Source of the DNA: Guopingia tenuis | GTDB lineage: Bacteria > Bacillota > Clostridia > Christensenellales > Christensenellaceae | NCBI RefSeq assembly: GCF_014384805.1 | Contig: NZ_JACRSS010000002.1 | Span: 124,001-188,000, forward strand | DNA length: 64,000 bases | Direction of reading: 5' to 3' | Part shown: positions 45,192 through 53,482 of the stretch, piece by piece | Numbering within the stretch: position 1 is the first letter of the stretch | Layout: each line of letters opens with the position of its first letter | Position numbers and translations under genes: made by a program | Notes under the pieces: model-generated | The model's database searches: none | The model's input: only the letters and a program-made list of their open reading frames with translations | Told to the model about the DNA's origin: nothing

Positions 45192-45925
45192 ACATTGGCG
45201 GGGAAAAACACGGAAAGAAAGCCCGGCGGCGGGTTCTATCCTATCTGATTTTGCTGGTGCTGGCTCCGGCGACCGTCTGGCTCGCCTGGAGGTTTGGCGA
45301 CCGCAAATTCTATATCACCAGCGTCCTTCTCATCGTCTATGCCATGCTCCCTTTCTTTTTTGTGTTTGAGCACAAGCGGCCCCAGGCCCGGGAGCTGGTG
45401 GTGCTGGCGGTGCTTTGCGCAATCGCTGTGGCGTCGCGGGGCGCCTTTGTTTGGGCGGCGAATTTCAAGCCCATGGCCGCCATTATTATGATTGCCGGAA
45501 TGGCCTTTGGCGCGGAAGCTGGCTTTTTGGTGGGCGCAGTGAGCGCCTTTGTCTCCAATTTCTTTTTCGGCCAGGGGATCTGGACACCCTGGCAGATGTT
45601 TGCTTTCGCCATGGCCGGGTTTTTGGCGGGGGCGCTGTTCCGCCGCAGCGCATGGCAGGAGAACCGAGTGCTGCTGGCGGTGTTTGGGGGCGCGGCCATC
45701 CTGCTGGTGGTGGGGCCGCTTTTGGATACCTGCACGCTGTTTACCATGACAACCGAGATCACCCCGGCTTCGGCGGCGGCCATCTATCTCTCCGGCCTGC
45801 CGGTGAACGCCGTGCATGCCCTGGCCACCGTGCTCACGCTGCTGCTGGCTGCCCATCCCATGCTGGAGAAGCTCCGCCGGATCCAGACAAAATATGGCCT
45901 GCTGGAGGAGCGCCATGAGGTTTGA
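45188..45925 (+). CDS. ECF transporter substrate-binding component S, predicted cobalamin-specific
   Basis: 245 residues with an ATGA overlap to the ATPase. About six or seven membrane segments. The conserved centre KPMAAIIMIAGMAFGAEAGF with LVGAVSAFVSNFFFGQGIWTPWQM matches the S components that NCBI-type annotations associate with cobalamin and related precursors. The ATPase and T genes form one transcript with it. Substrate assignment rests on the riboswitch and DUF4430 neighbours, not on residues that touch the ligand. Confidence 0.85.
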   Translation: MNIGGEKHGKKARRRVLSYLILLVLAPATVWLAWRFGDRKFYITSVLLIVYAMLPFFFVFEHKRPQARELVVLAVLCAIAVASRGAFVWAANFKPMAAIIMIAGMAFGAEAGFLVGAVSAFVSNFFFGQGIWTPWQMFAFAMAGFLAGALFRRSAWQENRVLLAVFGGAAILLVVGPLLDTCTLFTMTTEITPASAAAIYLSGLPVNAVHALATVLTLLLAAHPMLEKLRRIQTKYGLLEERHEV

Positions 45926-46814
45926 TTCCTATCATCCCGCCATCAACCTTTTCTTTTTTGCTGCGGTCATCGCCGGGACGGTCCTGTTTAACCATCCAGT
46001 GTTTTTGGGGCTGAGCTTTCTTTGCTCCTTTGCCTATGCGGCCAAGCTCCGGGGGAGGCGGGCGGCCGGGTTTGGCCTGGCGCTGGCACCCTGCATTCTG
46101 CTCTTTGCGCTGTTCTATGCGGGATATACCCACTTTGGCGTGACCGTGCTGGCAAAGAATTTCATCGGGAATAATCTGACGCTGGAATCCTTTGTTTATG
46201 GGATGGTTCTGGGAACTATGGCGGCCAGCGTGCTCTTATGGCTAAGCTGCATGAACGCGATTTTCACCGGCGACAAGGTGGTCTATCTCTTTGGCCGGGT
46301 TTCGCCGCGTCTTTCGCTTTTTCTCTCCCTTTGCCTGCGGATGGTTCCCCGGCTGGGAGAACGGGCACGGGAAACCGGCGCCGCCCAGCGGGGTATTGGG
46401 CGGGGGCTGAACCAGGGCGGACTTTTCCGGCGGATCGGCAATTTTTTCCGTATGGCTTCCATCCTCGTCACCTGGACAATAGAAAACCGCATGGAGGCCG
46501 CCGCGTCCATGCGCTGCCGGGGCGTTACACTGCGGGGGCGCAGCGCCCTGTCCATCTATCGCTTTGACTACCGCGACCGGAGCCTGGTGATCGCTTTTTC
46601 CGGCCTGGCGGCCGTGCTGCTCACCGGCTTTTTTTTCGACCAGATGAGGATTCTCTATAATCCGGAAATAATTTTCAATCGGATCACGCCCGCGTCTTAT
46701 ATCTTTTATCTGGCCTATGGGATCTTCTGCCTGCTCCCCCTGGCATTGCAGATGTGCGGGGAGTGGCGCTGGAAGCGCCGCGCCCGCCAGACGGCAGACG
46801 AAATGGGGGCATGA
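45915..46814 (+). CDS. ECF transporter transmembrane component T (second copy)
   Basis: 299 residues; the ATG at 45915 overlaps the S gene by 11 bases, with GGAGGAGCG ahead. A second EcfT-type protein, with CLRMVPRLGERARETGAAQ and ASMRCRGVTLRGRS as the coupling motifs and several membrane segments. Two T genes in one operon with one S is unusual; a normal ECF complex has one T. They may form a T heterodimer, or one could serve other S units. It ends the operon at a terminator. Confidence 0.87.
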   Translation: MRFDSYHPAINLFFFAAVIAGTVLFNHPVFLGLSFLCSFAYAAKLRGRRAAGFGLALAPCILLFALFYAGYTHFGVTVLAKNFIGNNLTLESFVYGMVLGTMAASVLLWLSCMNAIFTGDKVVYLFGRVSPRLSLFLSLCLRMVPRLGERARETGAAQRGIGRGLNQGGLFRRIGNFFRMASILVTWTIENRMEAAASMRCRGVTLRGRSALSIYRFDYRDRSLVIAFSGLAAVLLTGFFFDQMRILYNPEIIFNRITPASYIFYLAYGIFCLLPLALQMCGEWRWKRRARQTADEMGA

Positions 46815-46838
46815 ATCCCCGGCAAGTTTTTGGAGAAA

Positions 46839-46868
46839 CAAAGGCTTTTGGGAAGCCTTTATTTTTTT
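46839..46868 (+). terminator. terminator after the B12/ECF operon
   Basis: AAAGGCTT / AAGCCTTT with a TTGGG-type loop, then ATTTTTTT. Confidence 0.88.
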
Positions 46869-47189
46869 GCGGAGTTTGCGTTTGCAGGCGGGAATTCTCC
46901 TTATGGGATTGCCTGAAACAGAGGACGGCGGCTATGGGAAAATGCCGCAAATGAAAGAAAACGATTCCTGCCGCCTACCTTTAGAAAAACAGGCGAGGCG
47001 AGGGCCGCAACAGATGCTTTTTTGAAATTTTATATGGTTTTATATAGAGGCCGGAAACCGTTTCGCCGTGTTAGATCGTTCAGGAAAAGGGAGATGGCGG
47101 GGAATATAAAAAGCAGCGTTTGCACGGCGCGACATCGAAACATCTTTGTCTGATTTTTTATGGGGACGAAAATTTCATTAAAAATATGA
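46869..47189. other. intergenic stretch without a supported gene
   Basis: No frame shows a plausible start with recognisable sequence. It leads into the repeat array. Confidence 0.5.
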
Positions 47190-47490
47190 GGAACAGAATG
47201 AAAGCAGAAGAGAAATGGCCCGTAAGTGACGCAGTCAAGAAATTTCTTTGGCTGTTTTTTTATGAAAGAAGGGGTTTATTAAAAAAACGAGGGGAAGAAT
47301 GAAAGAGGGAAGAAGAAGAAAAGCGGCCCTTATGTGAACCAGTTATAGAGTTTTTTTGGCTGTTTTTTAGAAAGAAGGAATTTCCTAAAAGACAAGGAGC
47401 AGAATAAAAGCAGGGAGCGAAAGGATAAACAGCCCTTATGTGAACCAGTCATAAAGTTTCTTTGCCTACTTTCTTTTTAAAGAAAGTAGG
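47190..47490. repeat. tandem repeat array ending in a palindrome, about 105-109 bp period
   Basis: Units share CAGAAT/AAAGCAG, CCCTTATGTGAACCAGT, TTTCTTTGGCTG and AGAAAG. The array closes with CCTACTTTCTTT-TT-AAAGAAAGTAGG at 47465-47490. The same palindrome closes the array at 52.3 kb, so they are one family. The pepO promoter stands right after it. Confidence 0.8.
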
Positions 47491-47499
47491 TGAGCTGTC

Positions 47500-47529
47500 T
47501 TGCCGTAGGAATCGTATATATAATATAAT
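47500..47529 (+). promoter_or_regulatory. promoter of the M13 peptidase gene
   Basis: TTGCCG (47500-47505), 18 bases, TATAAT (47524-47529), 45 bases ahead of the start. Confidence 0.65.
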
Positions 47530-47574
47530 AGCACTGTAAAAGTGAAATAACATAAAGGAGAGAAAGAAATCGAA

Positions 47575-49638
47575 ATGAAAAAGGTATTGGCATTTCTGTT
47601 GGCGATCCTGTTGTTTTTGGTTTCTGCCTGTGGCACGAAGCCCCAGGAGACAGCCACTCCGGAGCAGACATCATCCGCAGAAACATCCAAGGACTGGATT
47701 GTGGCAGATATTGCAGGAAACGTGACGGCCCAGACCTCAGTCAAGGAAACGGATGATTTTCATGTAGCAGTCAACAAGGACTGGCTGACGAGCGTGGATA
47801 TGTCGGGAGGAACGATGCAGGTTTCGTCTTTTACGGAACGTGCGGAAGAGGTAAAGGAAGAAATCCTCGCCCTTCTGAGAGATTCCTCGCAGACCAGTAT
47901 GGAAGCGAAGCTGACGCAGCAGTTCTATAACACATATCTGGATATGAAAACACGCAATGCGCAGGGAATGGAGCCGGTGAAGCCTCTGATTGAGGATATT
48001 GAGAATATCAAGACCTTGGAGGATCTGACGGATTATCTGGTGAACAACAAGGATAAGATGGCCAGCGCCCCCATGAGCATCACGGTGATGGCAGATCTGA
48101 AGGATAGCAGGCACAACGCCGTCTATATTGACGCGCCGGATTTTGCCTTGGGGGATGCGGACGAATATGCTCAGCTGACAGCTGTTGGGGAACGGAAAAA
48201 GGCGGCGGAAAGCACGCTGTTCCAAAAGCTGCTGCAAAGAGTGGGCTACACGCAGGAAGAAGCGCAGAAGATCGATGAACTGGCCTTTTCGCTGGAAACC
48301 AGTCTGGCGTCGGTCTGCGACGGGCAGACCGAGCAAAACGAGCCGGGATATAACGAGAAGATCTATCACCCGGTTACGCTCAAGGAGATGGAGGATATGT
48401 CCCCCGCATTCCCCATAGCCGGGCTGCTTAAAGATTTTACCGAAGCAGGAGTGGATCGATTTATCCTCTGCCAGCCAGACTGGCTCAGCAAAGTCAACGA
48501 GTTGTATACAGAGGAGAATCTGGAGGCGCTGAAGGCATATATGCTGAAAGGAACGCTAGAGCCTTTGGGGGCATTTTTGGATCAGGAGTGCCTGAACCTG
48601 TATAATGAATACACCAGCGCCATTGCCGGCACGGAAGTCGCGGAAACGGTGGAGGACATGGCCTACACTTATACCAACTCCCTGCTGGATATGGCCGTGG
48701 GAAAAATGTATGCCGAGGCCTATGTTTCTCCCGAGACAAAGAAGAATGTGGAGAATATGATTGCGGACGTGGTTGCGGTATACCGCAAACGCCTGGAGAA
48801 TACCGAATGGCTGAGTGAAGCCACGCGGCAGAAGGCTATTGAAAAGCTGGATAACCTGACGGTCCGGGTGGGGTATCCGGAGGATTGGTCGCTCTATGAT
48901 TATTCGGATATTTCCTTCGTGCCCAAAGAAGAGGGAGGAAGTCTGCTCACATATCTTGTGAGTATCCGGGATCATTCTGCCAAACGCAAGGTGGCTCAGG
49001 CCGCCAGCGAGGTGGACAGCAACCTCTGGTCGGTCTCGCCCCAGACAGTGAATGCGTTTTATCGGGCCACGGATAATTCCATCAATGTGCCGGCGGCTAT
49101 TCTGGGCGGCGTATTCTATGACCCAGAGGCATCCGAGGCGGAACAAATGGGCAGCTTGGGCATGATTATCGGCCATGAAATCACCCATGGCTTTGATTCC
49201 AACGGGAGCCAATACGATAAAGACGGGAATCTATCCAACTGGTGGACAGAAGAAGACCGCGCCGCCTTTAATGAACGCACCCAAAAGGTCGCGGATTACT
49301 TCAGCCAGTTTGAAGTGGTAAACGGGGCGAAAGTAAACGGACAGATGACCATTGGAGAGACAGTGGCCGATCTGGGCGGAGTCTCCTGCATGATGGAAAT
49401 TGCCAGGGGAATAGAGAATTTTGACTATGCAGCTTTCTTTAAGAGCTATGCACACCTATGGAGAACGCAGACGCTGGCGCAGATCGAGGAGATGATTTTG
49501 CAGAGCGATGTGCATCCTCCGGGCTATCTGCGGACGAATGCCATTGTGCAGCAGTTCCAGGAGTTCTATGATACCTTTGGCGTAAAGGAGGGCGACGGGA
49601 TGTATCTCGCACCCGAGGAACGGCTTTCGGTCTGGTAA
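47575..49638 (+). CDS. pepO: M13 family zinc metallopeptidase lipoprotein (PepO-like)
   Basis: 687 residues. N-terminal lipobox LVSAC (Cys-19), so it is a lipid-anchored surface or periplasm-equivalent enzyme. The M13 N-terminal helical domain is followed by NAFYRATDNSINVPAAI, the zinc site IIGHEITHGFDSNG (HExxH) and GETVADLGG, which supplies the third ligand Glu (usual form ENIAD). The family cleaves short peptides (neprilysin/PepO). The gene stands alone between its own promoter and a terminator. Length and motifs support activity. Confidence 0.93.
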   Translation: MKKVLAFLLAILLFLVSACGTKPQETATPEQTSSAETSKDWIVADIAGNVTAQTSVKETDDFHVAVNKDWLTSVDMSGGTMQVSSFTERAEEVKEEILALLRDSSQTSMEAKLTQQFYNTYLDMKTRNAQGMEPVKPLIEDIENIKTLEDLTDYLVNNKDKMASAPMSITVMADLKDSRHNAVYIDAPDFALGDADEYAQLTAVGERKKAAESTLFQKLLQRVGYTQEEAQKIDELAFSLETSLASVCDGQTEQNEPGYNEKIYHPVTLKEMEDMSPAFPIAGLLKDFTEAGVDRFILCQPDWLSKVNELYTEENLEALKAYMLKGTLEPLGAFLDQECLNLYNEYTSAIAGTEVAETVEDMAYTYTNSLLDMAVGKMYAEAYVSPETKKNVENMIADVVAVYRKRLENTEWLSEATRQKAIEKLDNLTVRVGYPEDWSLYDYSDISFVPKEEGGSLLTYLVSIRDHSAKRKVAQAASEVDSNLWSVSPQTVNAFYRATDNSINVPAAILGGVFYDPEASEAEQMGSLGMIIGHEITHGFDSNGSQYDKDGNLSNWWTEEDRAAFNERTQKVADYFSQFEVVNGAKVNGQMTIGETVADLGGVSCMMEIARGIENFDYAAFFKSYAHLWRTQTLAQIEEMILQSDVHPPGYLRTNAIVQQFQEFYDTFGVKEGDGMYLAPEERLSVW

Positions 49639-49648
49639 AAAGAAAAAG

Positions 49649-49690
49649 GAAATGCCCGGTGCAAAGACATGCGCCGGGCATTTTTTTATA
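49649..49690 (+). terminator. terminator after the M13 peptidase gene
   Basis: AATGCCCGG / CCGGGCATT stem with an extra GC pair, followed by seven T. Confidence 0.92.
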
Positions 49691-50139
49691 TAAAGCGTTA
49701 GCTTCCGAAGGAATCGTCCGATTATTAAGGATAAAAAATTTTTATTGGCGTGGCTGCGGAGGCGGATTTTTCTCAGGGGATAGAGAAGCGGGAGTGAGAA
49801 AAAACTTTTTTTTGCATTGCTGCCGTTGAAGGCGGTGAATTCTGGTTGGAAATGGGGGATAATCCTGGAGTAGGATTAAAACAGAGCTGTTTTTATTTGC
49901 ACAGGGCACATCATGCGGCAGGAGCTGTATAGGCGCGCCCGGGGAATATGCTCCGCTGGAAGCGGTCTTGAGTTCCCGGGAGATCAAGCAAAAATGAGAG
50001 ACAAAGGCAAGACTGGGGGACGTGCGGCAGACAATGCCTTTTTCCTGCAAGATTTTTTATTCCTCATTTTGTTAGTGCAGAAGGATACGCGGCTTCCCGC
50101 CTGCGGGGGGGGGATCCCGAAGCCGGGAGAAACGCCTAC
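49691..50139. other. intergenic stretch without a supported gene
   Basis: Nothing recognised. Several short hairpins, no convincing start with a ribosome-binding site. Confidence 0.5.
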
Positions 50140-50166
50140 AAAAAACAGCCGGAAATACCGGCTGCG
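50140..50166 (-). terminator. terminator after the RpiR-family gene
   Basis: Minus strand CAGCCGG / CCGGCTG with a TATTT loop, then TTTTTT. Confidence 0.88.
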
Positions 50167-50184
50167 GCGGGGAGGGGGAGACGG

Positions 50185-51072
50185 TCAGGATTTCTCGGGA
50201 TGGAGGGTCTGGCGGATTTTGGTCAGGTTTTTAAGGGTGCGTTTTTTCGTTTTGGCGGCTACGCAGACATAGAGGGCGTCCAAAAGGGCAATCATTGCCA
50301 ACGGCGAGGAGGCATCCTCCACAAACTCAAGGTCGTTGGTGGCGATAAGCAGTGTGCGGTCCGCGGCGGCGGCCACGGGGGAACCATCCGCCCGGGTGAT
50401 GGCGATGGTATAGGCGCCGGATTCCCGGGCCGAAGCCAGAGCAGCAACAACCTCCCGGGAGCGGCCGGAATTGCTGACGCCGATAGCGATGTCGCCTTCC
50501 TCCAGGAGAGCGGCGGAGGAAATCTGCATATGCGGATCGTCAAATACCATGGCCCGGATGCCGATGCGTTGCAGACGATTGACCACCAGGCGCGCCACGA
50601 TGGCCGATGCGCTCTGGCCATAGAAATCCACCCGGCGGGCCTTGATGATCCTCTGGGCCGTATCCTCCACCAGGCCGGGGTCCAGGATATGCAGCGTGTT
50701 GTTCAGCGAATCGATATTGGAATGGAACACCTTTTTGCAGAGCAGGTCCGTGGGATCATTCAGGAGGATCTGCCCATAAATGACGTTTTCCTCCGGCTCT
50801 TCCTGCGCGCCGCGGGCCATACAGATCTTAAATTCCTGAAAGCTCCTGAGGCCGATGGCCTTGACGAAGTTGGTCACCGTTGCTTCGCTCACCTGGCAAT
50901 GGGCGGCAATCTGGCGGATGTTAAGATAAATGGCTTCGTCGTAATGGGCCAGGATAAAATCGGCGATGGTTTTTGAGGCCCGGGAGAGGGCGCCATATTT
51001 GTTTTTGATGGTGAGAAGGAGCTGGCGGCGGTCTGCCGGGCCCTCCTGGATGGGCGCTTTGGATGGCGGCAT
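50185..51072 (-). CDS. MurR/RpiR family transcriptional regulator
   Basis: 295 residues. N-terminal HTH_6 domain (RASKTIADFILAHYDEAIYL; HCQVSEATVTNFVKAIG) and a SIS sugar-phosphate-binding domain with RVDFYGQSASAIVARL and IAIGVSNSGRSREVVAAL. Family members sense sugar phosphates and repress or activate sugar genes. It is divergent from the aldolase-like gene, which is its likely target. A GGGGGAAA site precedes the ATG. Confidence 0.92.
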   Translation of the reverse strand: MPPSKAPIQEGPADRRQLLLTIKNKYGALSRASKTIADFILAHYDEAIYLNIRQIAAHCQVSEATVTNFVKAIGLRSFQEFKICMARGAQEEPEENVIYGQILLNDPTDLLCKKVFHSNIDSLNNTLHILDPGLVEDTAQRIIKARRVDFYGQSASAIVARLVVNRLQRIGIRAMVFDDPHMQISSAALLEEGDIAIGVSNSGRSREVVAALASARESGAYTIAITRADGSPVAAAADRTLLIATNDLEFVEDASSPLAMIALLDALYVCVAAKTKKRTLKNLTKIRQTLHPEKS

Positions 51073-51104
51073 GGGATATTTCCCCCTTATAATTCTTTAG
51101 GATT

Positions 51105-51133
51105 ACTATAGCACAAATCCGCCGGACATACAA
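51105..51133 (-). promoter_or_regulatory. promoter of the RpiR-family gene
   Basis: Minus strand TTGTAT (51128-51133), 17 bases, TATAGT (51105-51110). Confidence 0.65.
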
Positions 51134-51141
51134 TAAAATAA

Positions 51142-51180
51142 TTTTGAAAATATAAAAATACATCTAAAATTATTTCAAAA
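51142..51180. promoter_or_regulatory. candidate RpiR operator (inverted repeat)
   Basis: TTTTGAAA (51142-51149) and TTTCAAAA (51173-51180) form an inverted repeat in the gap between the divergent promoters, next to the -35 of the aldolase-like gene. Confidence 0.4.
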
Positions 51181-51185
51181 AAGTA

Positions 51186-51213
51186 TTGACTTTCCCCCGC
51201 CGCATGCTATACT
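51186..51213 (+). promoter_or_regulatory. promoter of the aldolase-like gene
   Basis: TTGACT (51186-51191), 16 bases, TATACT (51208-51213). Confidence 0.75.
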
Positions 51214-51271
51214 AAAACTGAGCTGGAAGAAGGCTCAATGAAATTAGAAACTTTTTGATGAGGTGGAAAAC

Positions 51272-51982
51272 ATGAACAAAATTTTGGGTTACTGCCTGGA
51301 TACGGCGAATATCGATTGGATCAAAGAGGGCATGGAAATGTATCCCCTGCGTGCCTTCAGCATGAACCCCGGCATCGCCCGGCGCGACCTGATGGGCAAG
51401 GATCAGTCCTTCTTCGATGCCCTGAAGGAGATCCGCGAGACCATCGGCGAAAACACGGAGTTTCACGTTCAGACCATTGGACCTACCGCGGAAGAGATCA
51501 TCAAGGACGCGGAGGCGATTCGCGCGCATGTCAAGGGCGATAACCTTTATGTGAAGATCGACGCCTATCCGGAGGGCTATAAGGCCATGAAGAAGCTCCA
51601 TGCCATGGGCTATAAGATCACGGCGACAGCCATCGTCACTGTGAACCAGGCGCTTCTGTCCATCGAAGCGGGCGCGGACTGCGTTGCCGTATATGTGGGC
51701 CGGGCCGACAATATCTCGGGCAACGGCATCAAGGTCGTGGAAGAGATCGGCAAGGTTATGAAAATGAAGGGCATCAATAACGTCATTCTGGCGGCGGCTT
51801 CGATGCGCACGGCGCATCAGGTGGAGCAGGCAGCCTTGGCCGGCGCAGATAATGTGGCCGTGAGCCTGGATCTCCTGAAGGCCTGCGCCAGCCATCCTCT
51901 CACCAACAGCAGCGTAGACGCGTTTGTGAAGGATTGGGAAACTCTCTATGGCGAGGGCAAGCGGATATATAATCTGGAATAA
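51272..51982 (+). CDS. transaldolase/fructose-6-phosphate aldolase-like protein
   Basis: 236 residues; the ATG at 51272 follows GAGGTGG, and the upstream GTG at 51263 lies inside that site. It belongs to the small TalC/FSA-type class I aldolase family: LDTANIDWIKEGMEM, FSMNPGIARRDLMGKD, the Schiff-base Lys region NLYVKIDAYPEGYKAM, TATAIVTVNQALLSIEAGAD and VAVYVGRADNISGNG. FSA splits fructose 6-phosphate to dihydroxyacetone and glyceraldehyde 3-phosphate, and relatives use other sugars. TNPSLI of the classic enzyme is replaced by MNPGIA, so substrate may differ. Control by the divergent RpiR regulator is likely. Confidence 0.9.
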   Translation: MNKILGYCLDTANIDWIKEGMEMYPLRAFSMNPGIARRDLMGKDQSFFDALKEIRETIGENTEFHVQTIGPTAEEIIKDAEAIRAHVKGDNLYVKIDAYPEGYKAMKKLHAMGYKITATAIVTVNQALLSIEAGADCVAVYVGRADNISGNGIKVVEEIGKVMKMKGINNVILAAASMRTAHQVEQAALAGADNVAVSLDLLKACASHPLTNSSVDAFVKDWETLYGEGKRIYNLE

Positions 51983-52018
51983 AATCCGTTTTCCGCAGAT
52001 TTGCGGGAGTATGAGGGG

Positions 52019-52051
52019 CAGCGGCGAATATTTGATTCGCCGCTGTTTTTT
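52019..52051 (+). terminator. terminator after the aldolase-like gene
   Basis: CAGCGGCGAAT / ATTCGCCGCTG, perfect 11-base stem, then TTTTTT. Confidence 0.93.
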
Positions 52052-52265
52052 CGTATGCAGAGCGCAAAAGGAGAAGGCATAGAGCCGGTAAGACACCAGG
52101 CATACGGACAGTCCATAAATTCTCCTGTCATGGGGGCGCCGGCCTGCATAGAAAAAGCAGGATGTTTGGGAAACAACGTATGGATAGGGTAACACACGAT
52201 CTCAGCGACGCAAATTTTAGTTTATTGTCCTGCGGAGAGAACGTGTGAGTGCCGGGAGATATTTT

Positions 52266-52706
52266 CGAGGGTGGGAAATGAGCGGCTACGGAATAAAAAG
52301 GAAGAATCATACAAACCCGGTCTCAAAATTTCATTGCCCGCTGTCTTATGGAAAGAAGGTGTGACCACAGAGGTGAACAATGGCGGAAGAAGCCCATGCG
52401 GCGGCGAAAAACAAGAGGAATTATACAATCCCAGTCACAAAATTTCATTGCCCGCTGTCTTATGGAAAGAAGGTGTGAGCACGGAGGTGAACAATGGCGG
52501 AAGAAGCCCATGCGGCGGCGGAATAAAGAAGAGGGAAACATACAAACCCAGTCGCAAAATTTCATTGCCTGCTGTCTTATGGAAAGAAGGTGTGAGCACA
52601 GAGGTGAACCATGGCGGAAGAAGCCCATGCGGCGGCGAAAAAAAGAGGAATCATACAAACCCAGTCGCAAAATTTCTTTGCCTACTTTCTTTTTAAAGAA
52701 AGTAGG
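52266..52706. repeat. tandem repeat array, 113-117 bp period, ending in a palindrome
   Basis: Units start with AAAATTTCATTGCC at 52325, 52439 and 52556, and a fourth starts at 52669. Each contains CTTATGGAAAGAAGGTGTGA, AGGTGAACAATGGCGG and GCCCATGCGGCGGCG. The last unit gives way to the same CCTACTTTCTTT-TT-AAAGAAAGTAGG palindrome as at 47.5 kb, and this palindrome enters the alkD gene. Confidence 0.9.
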
Positions 52707-53395
52707 GGGCGTCGGAGAGTCCGGAGCATTGCCTTATCCTGGGGAGCAACCCGGAACGACTCGCAGATCTTCTGAATGGTTTTGTTGTGAGTGAAGGGGT
52801 CGAGCTGCCCTTCCTGAAGGAGCGGAAGCGTCTCGGCGGGAAATTTGACATAACAGATGGAAAGCGCCCAGGCCACCGCCATTTTGGCATAATACCCCGG
52901 ATGTGTGACGGCTGCCAAAAGGGAAAGGGTGGTTGAAATGTGGGCGGCGTCAATATAGAACTCCAGCAGCATCACCGCGGCGAACCGGACGGAAAATTCC
53001 TCCGGCGCGGAAAGATAGGGGCGCAGAAAAGCCAGCATGGCCTCGGGGTCCTCCTGAGTGACCTTCAGAGCGCCGCAAAAGCAGTCGCAGACTGCCCAGT
53101 TGGTGATTTTGGGCACAAAGGCCGCGATATGGGGGAGCTTGTCCGCAAGACTGCCCTTGGCATAGCCCAGCACCATGGCCTTCAGCAGGAGTTCCTCATA
53201 GTAGTCCTCCGGCCCCTCCTGAAAATAGAGCAGGCCGCTCTCCCGGGCGAGCTTTCGAGCCAGGGGGCGAAGCGCCGGCATGCGGACTCCGATGATGTTG
53301 TCCACACCCGGACAAAGCTTGCTCTGAAAGGCCTGATAGGCCGGGTCCTGCAGGGAAAAGAGCGTTTCCCGGACACTGGCGGTGGATGATGCCAT
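52682..53395 (-). CDS. DNA alkylation repair protein, AlkD-like
   Basis: 237 residues made of HEAT-like helical repeats (PGVDNIIGVRMPALRPLA; DYYEELLLKAMVLGYAKG; NWAVCDCFCGALK; HPGYYAKMAVAWALSICYVKF). AlkD removes bulky alkylated bases. The Trp and Asp residues of the NWAVCD segment fit the family. The last residues (LLSLKRK) and the TAG stop are encoded by the repeat palindrome, so the present C terminus was made by the repeat. A GAGGGAGA site precedes the ATG. Confidence 0.92.
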   Translation of the reverse strand: MASSTASVRETLFSLQDPAYQAFQSKLCPGVDNIIGVRMPALRPLARKLARESGLLYFQEGPEDYYEELLLKAMVLGYAKGSLADKLPHIAAFVPKITNWAVCDCFCGALKVTQEDPEAMLAFLRPYLSAPEEFSVRFAAVMLLEFYIDAAHISTTLSLLAAVTHPGYYAKMAVAWALSICYVKFPAETLPLLQEGQLDPFTHNKTIQKICESFRVAPQDKAMLRTLRRPLLSLKRK

Positions 53396-53482
53396 ATCTC
53401 CCTCATTTCTCCCCGGAACGGGGCCTGAATTTTTCTGCTTTTATTCTATCATAGAGGGAGCCGGGGGGAAAGCCCGGGGCCC

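Noticed and set aside
46717..47302. Short plus-strand proteins after the ECF operon
   Set aside because: They overlap the terminator and the repeat array and lack ribosome-binding sites or recognisable sequence.
52271..52794. Overlapping plus-strand proteins in the 114-bp repeats
   Set aside because: They are repetitive translations of a non-coding unit, with period changes (113-117) that break the frame between copies.
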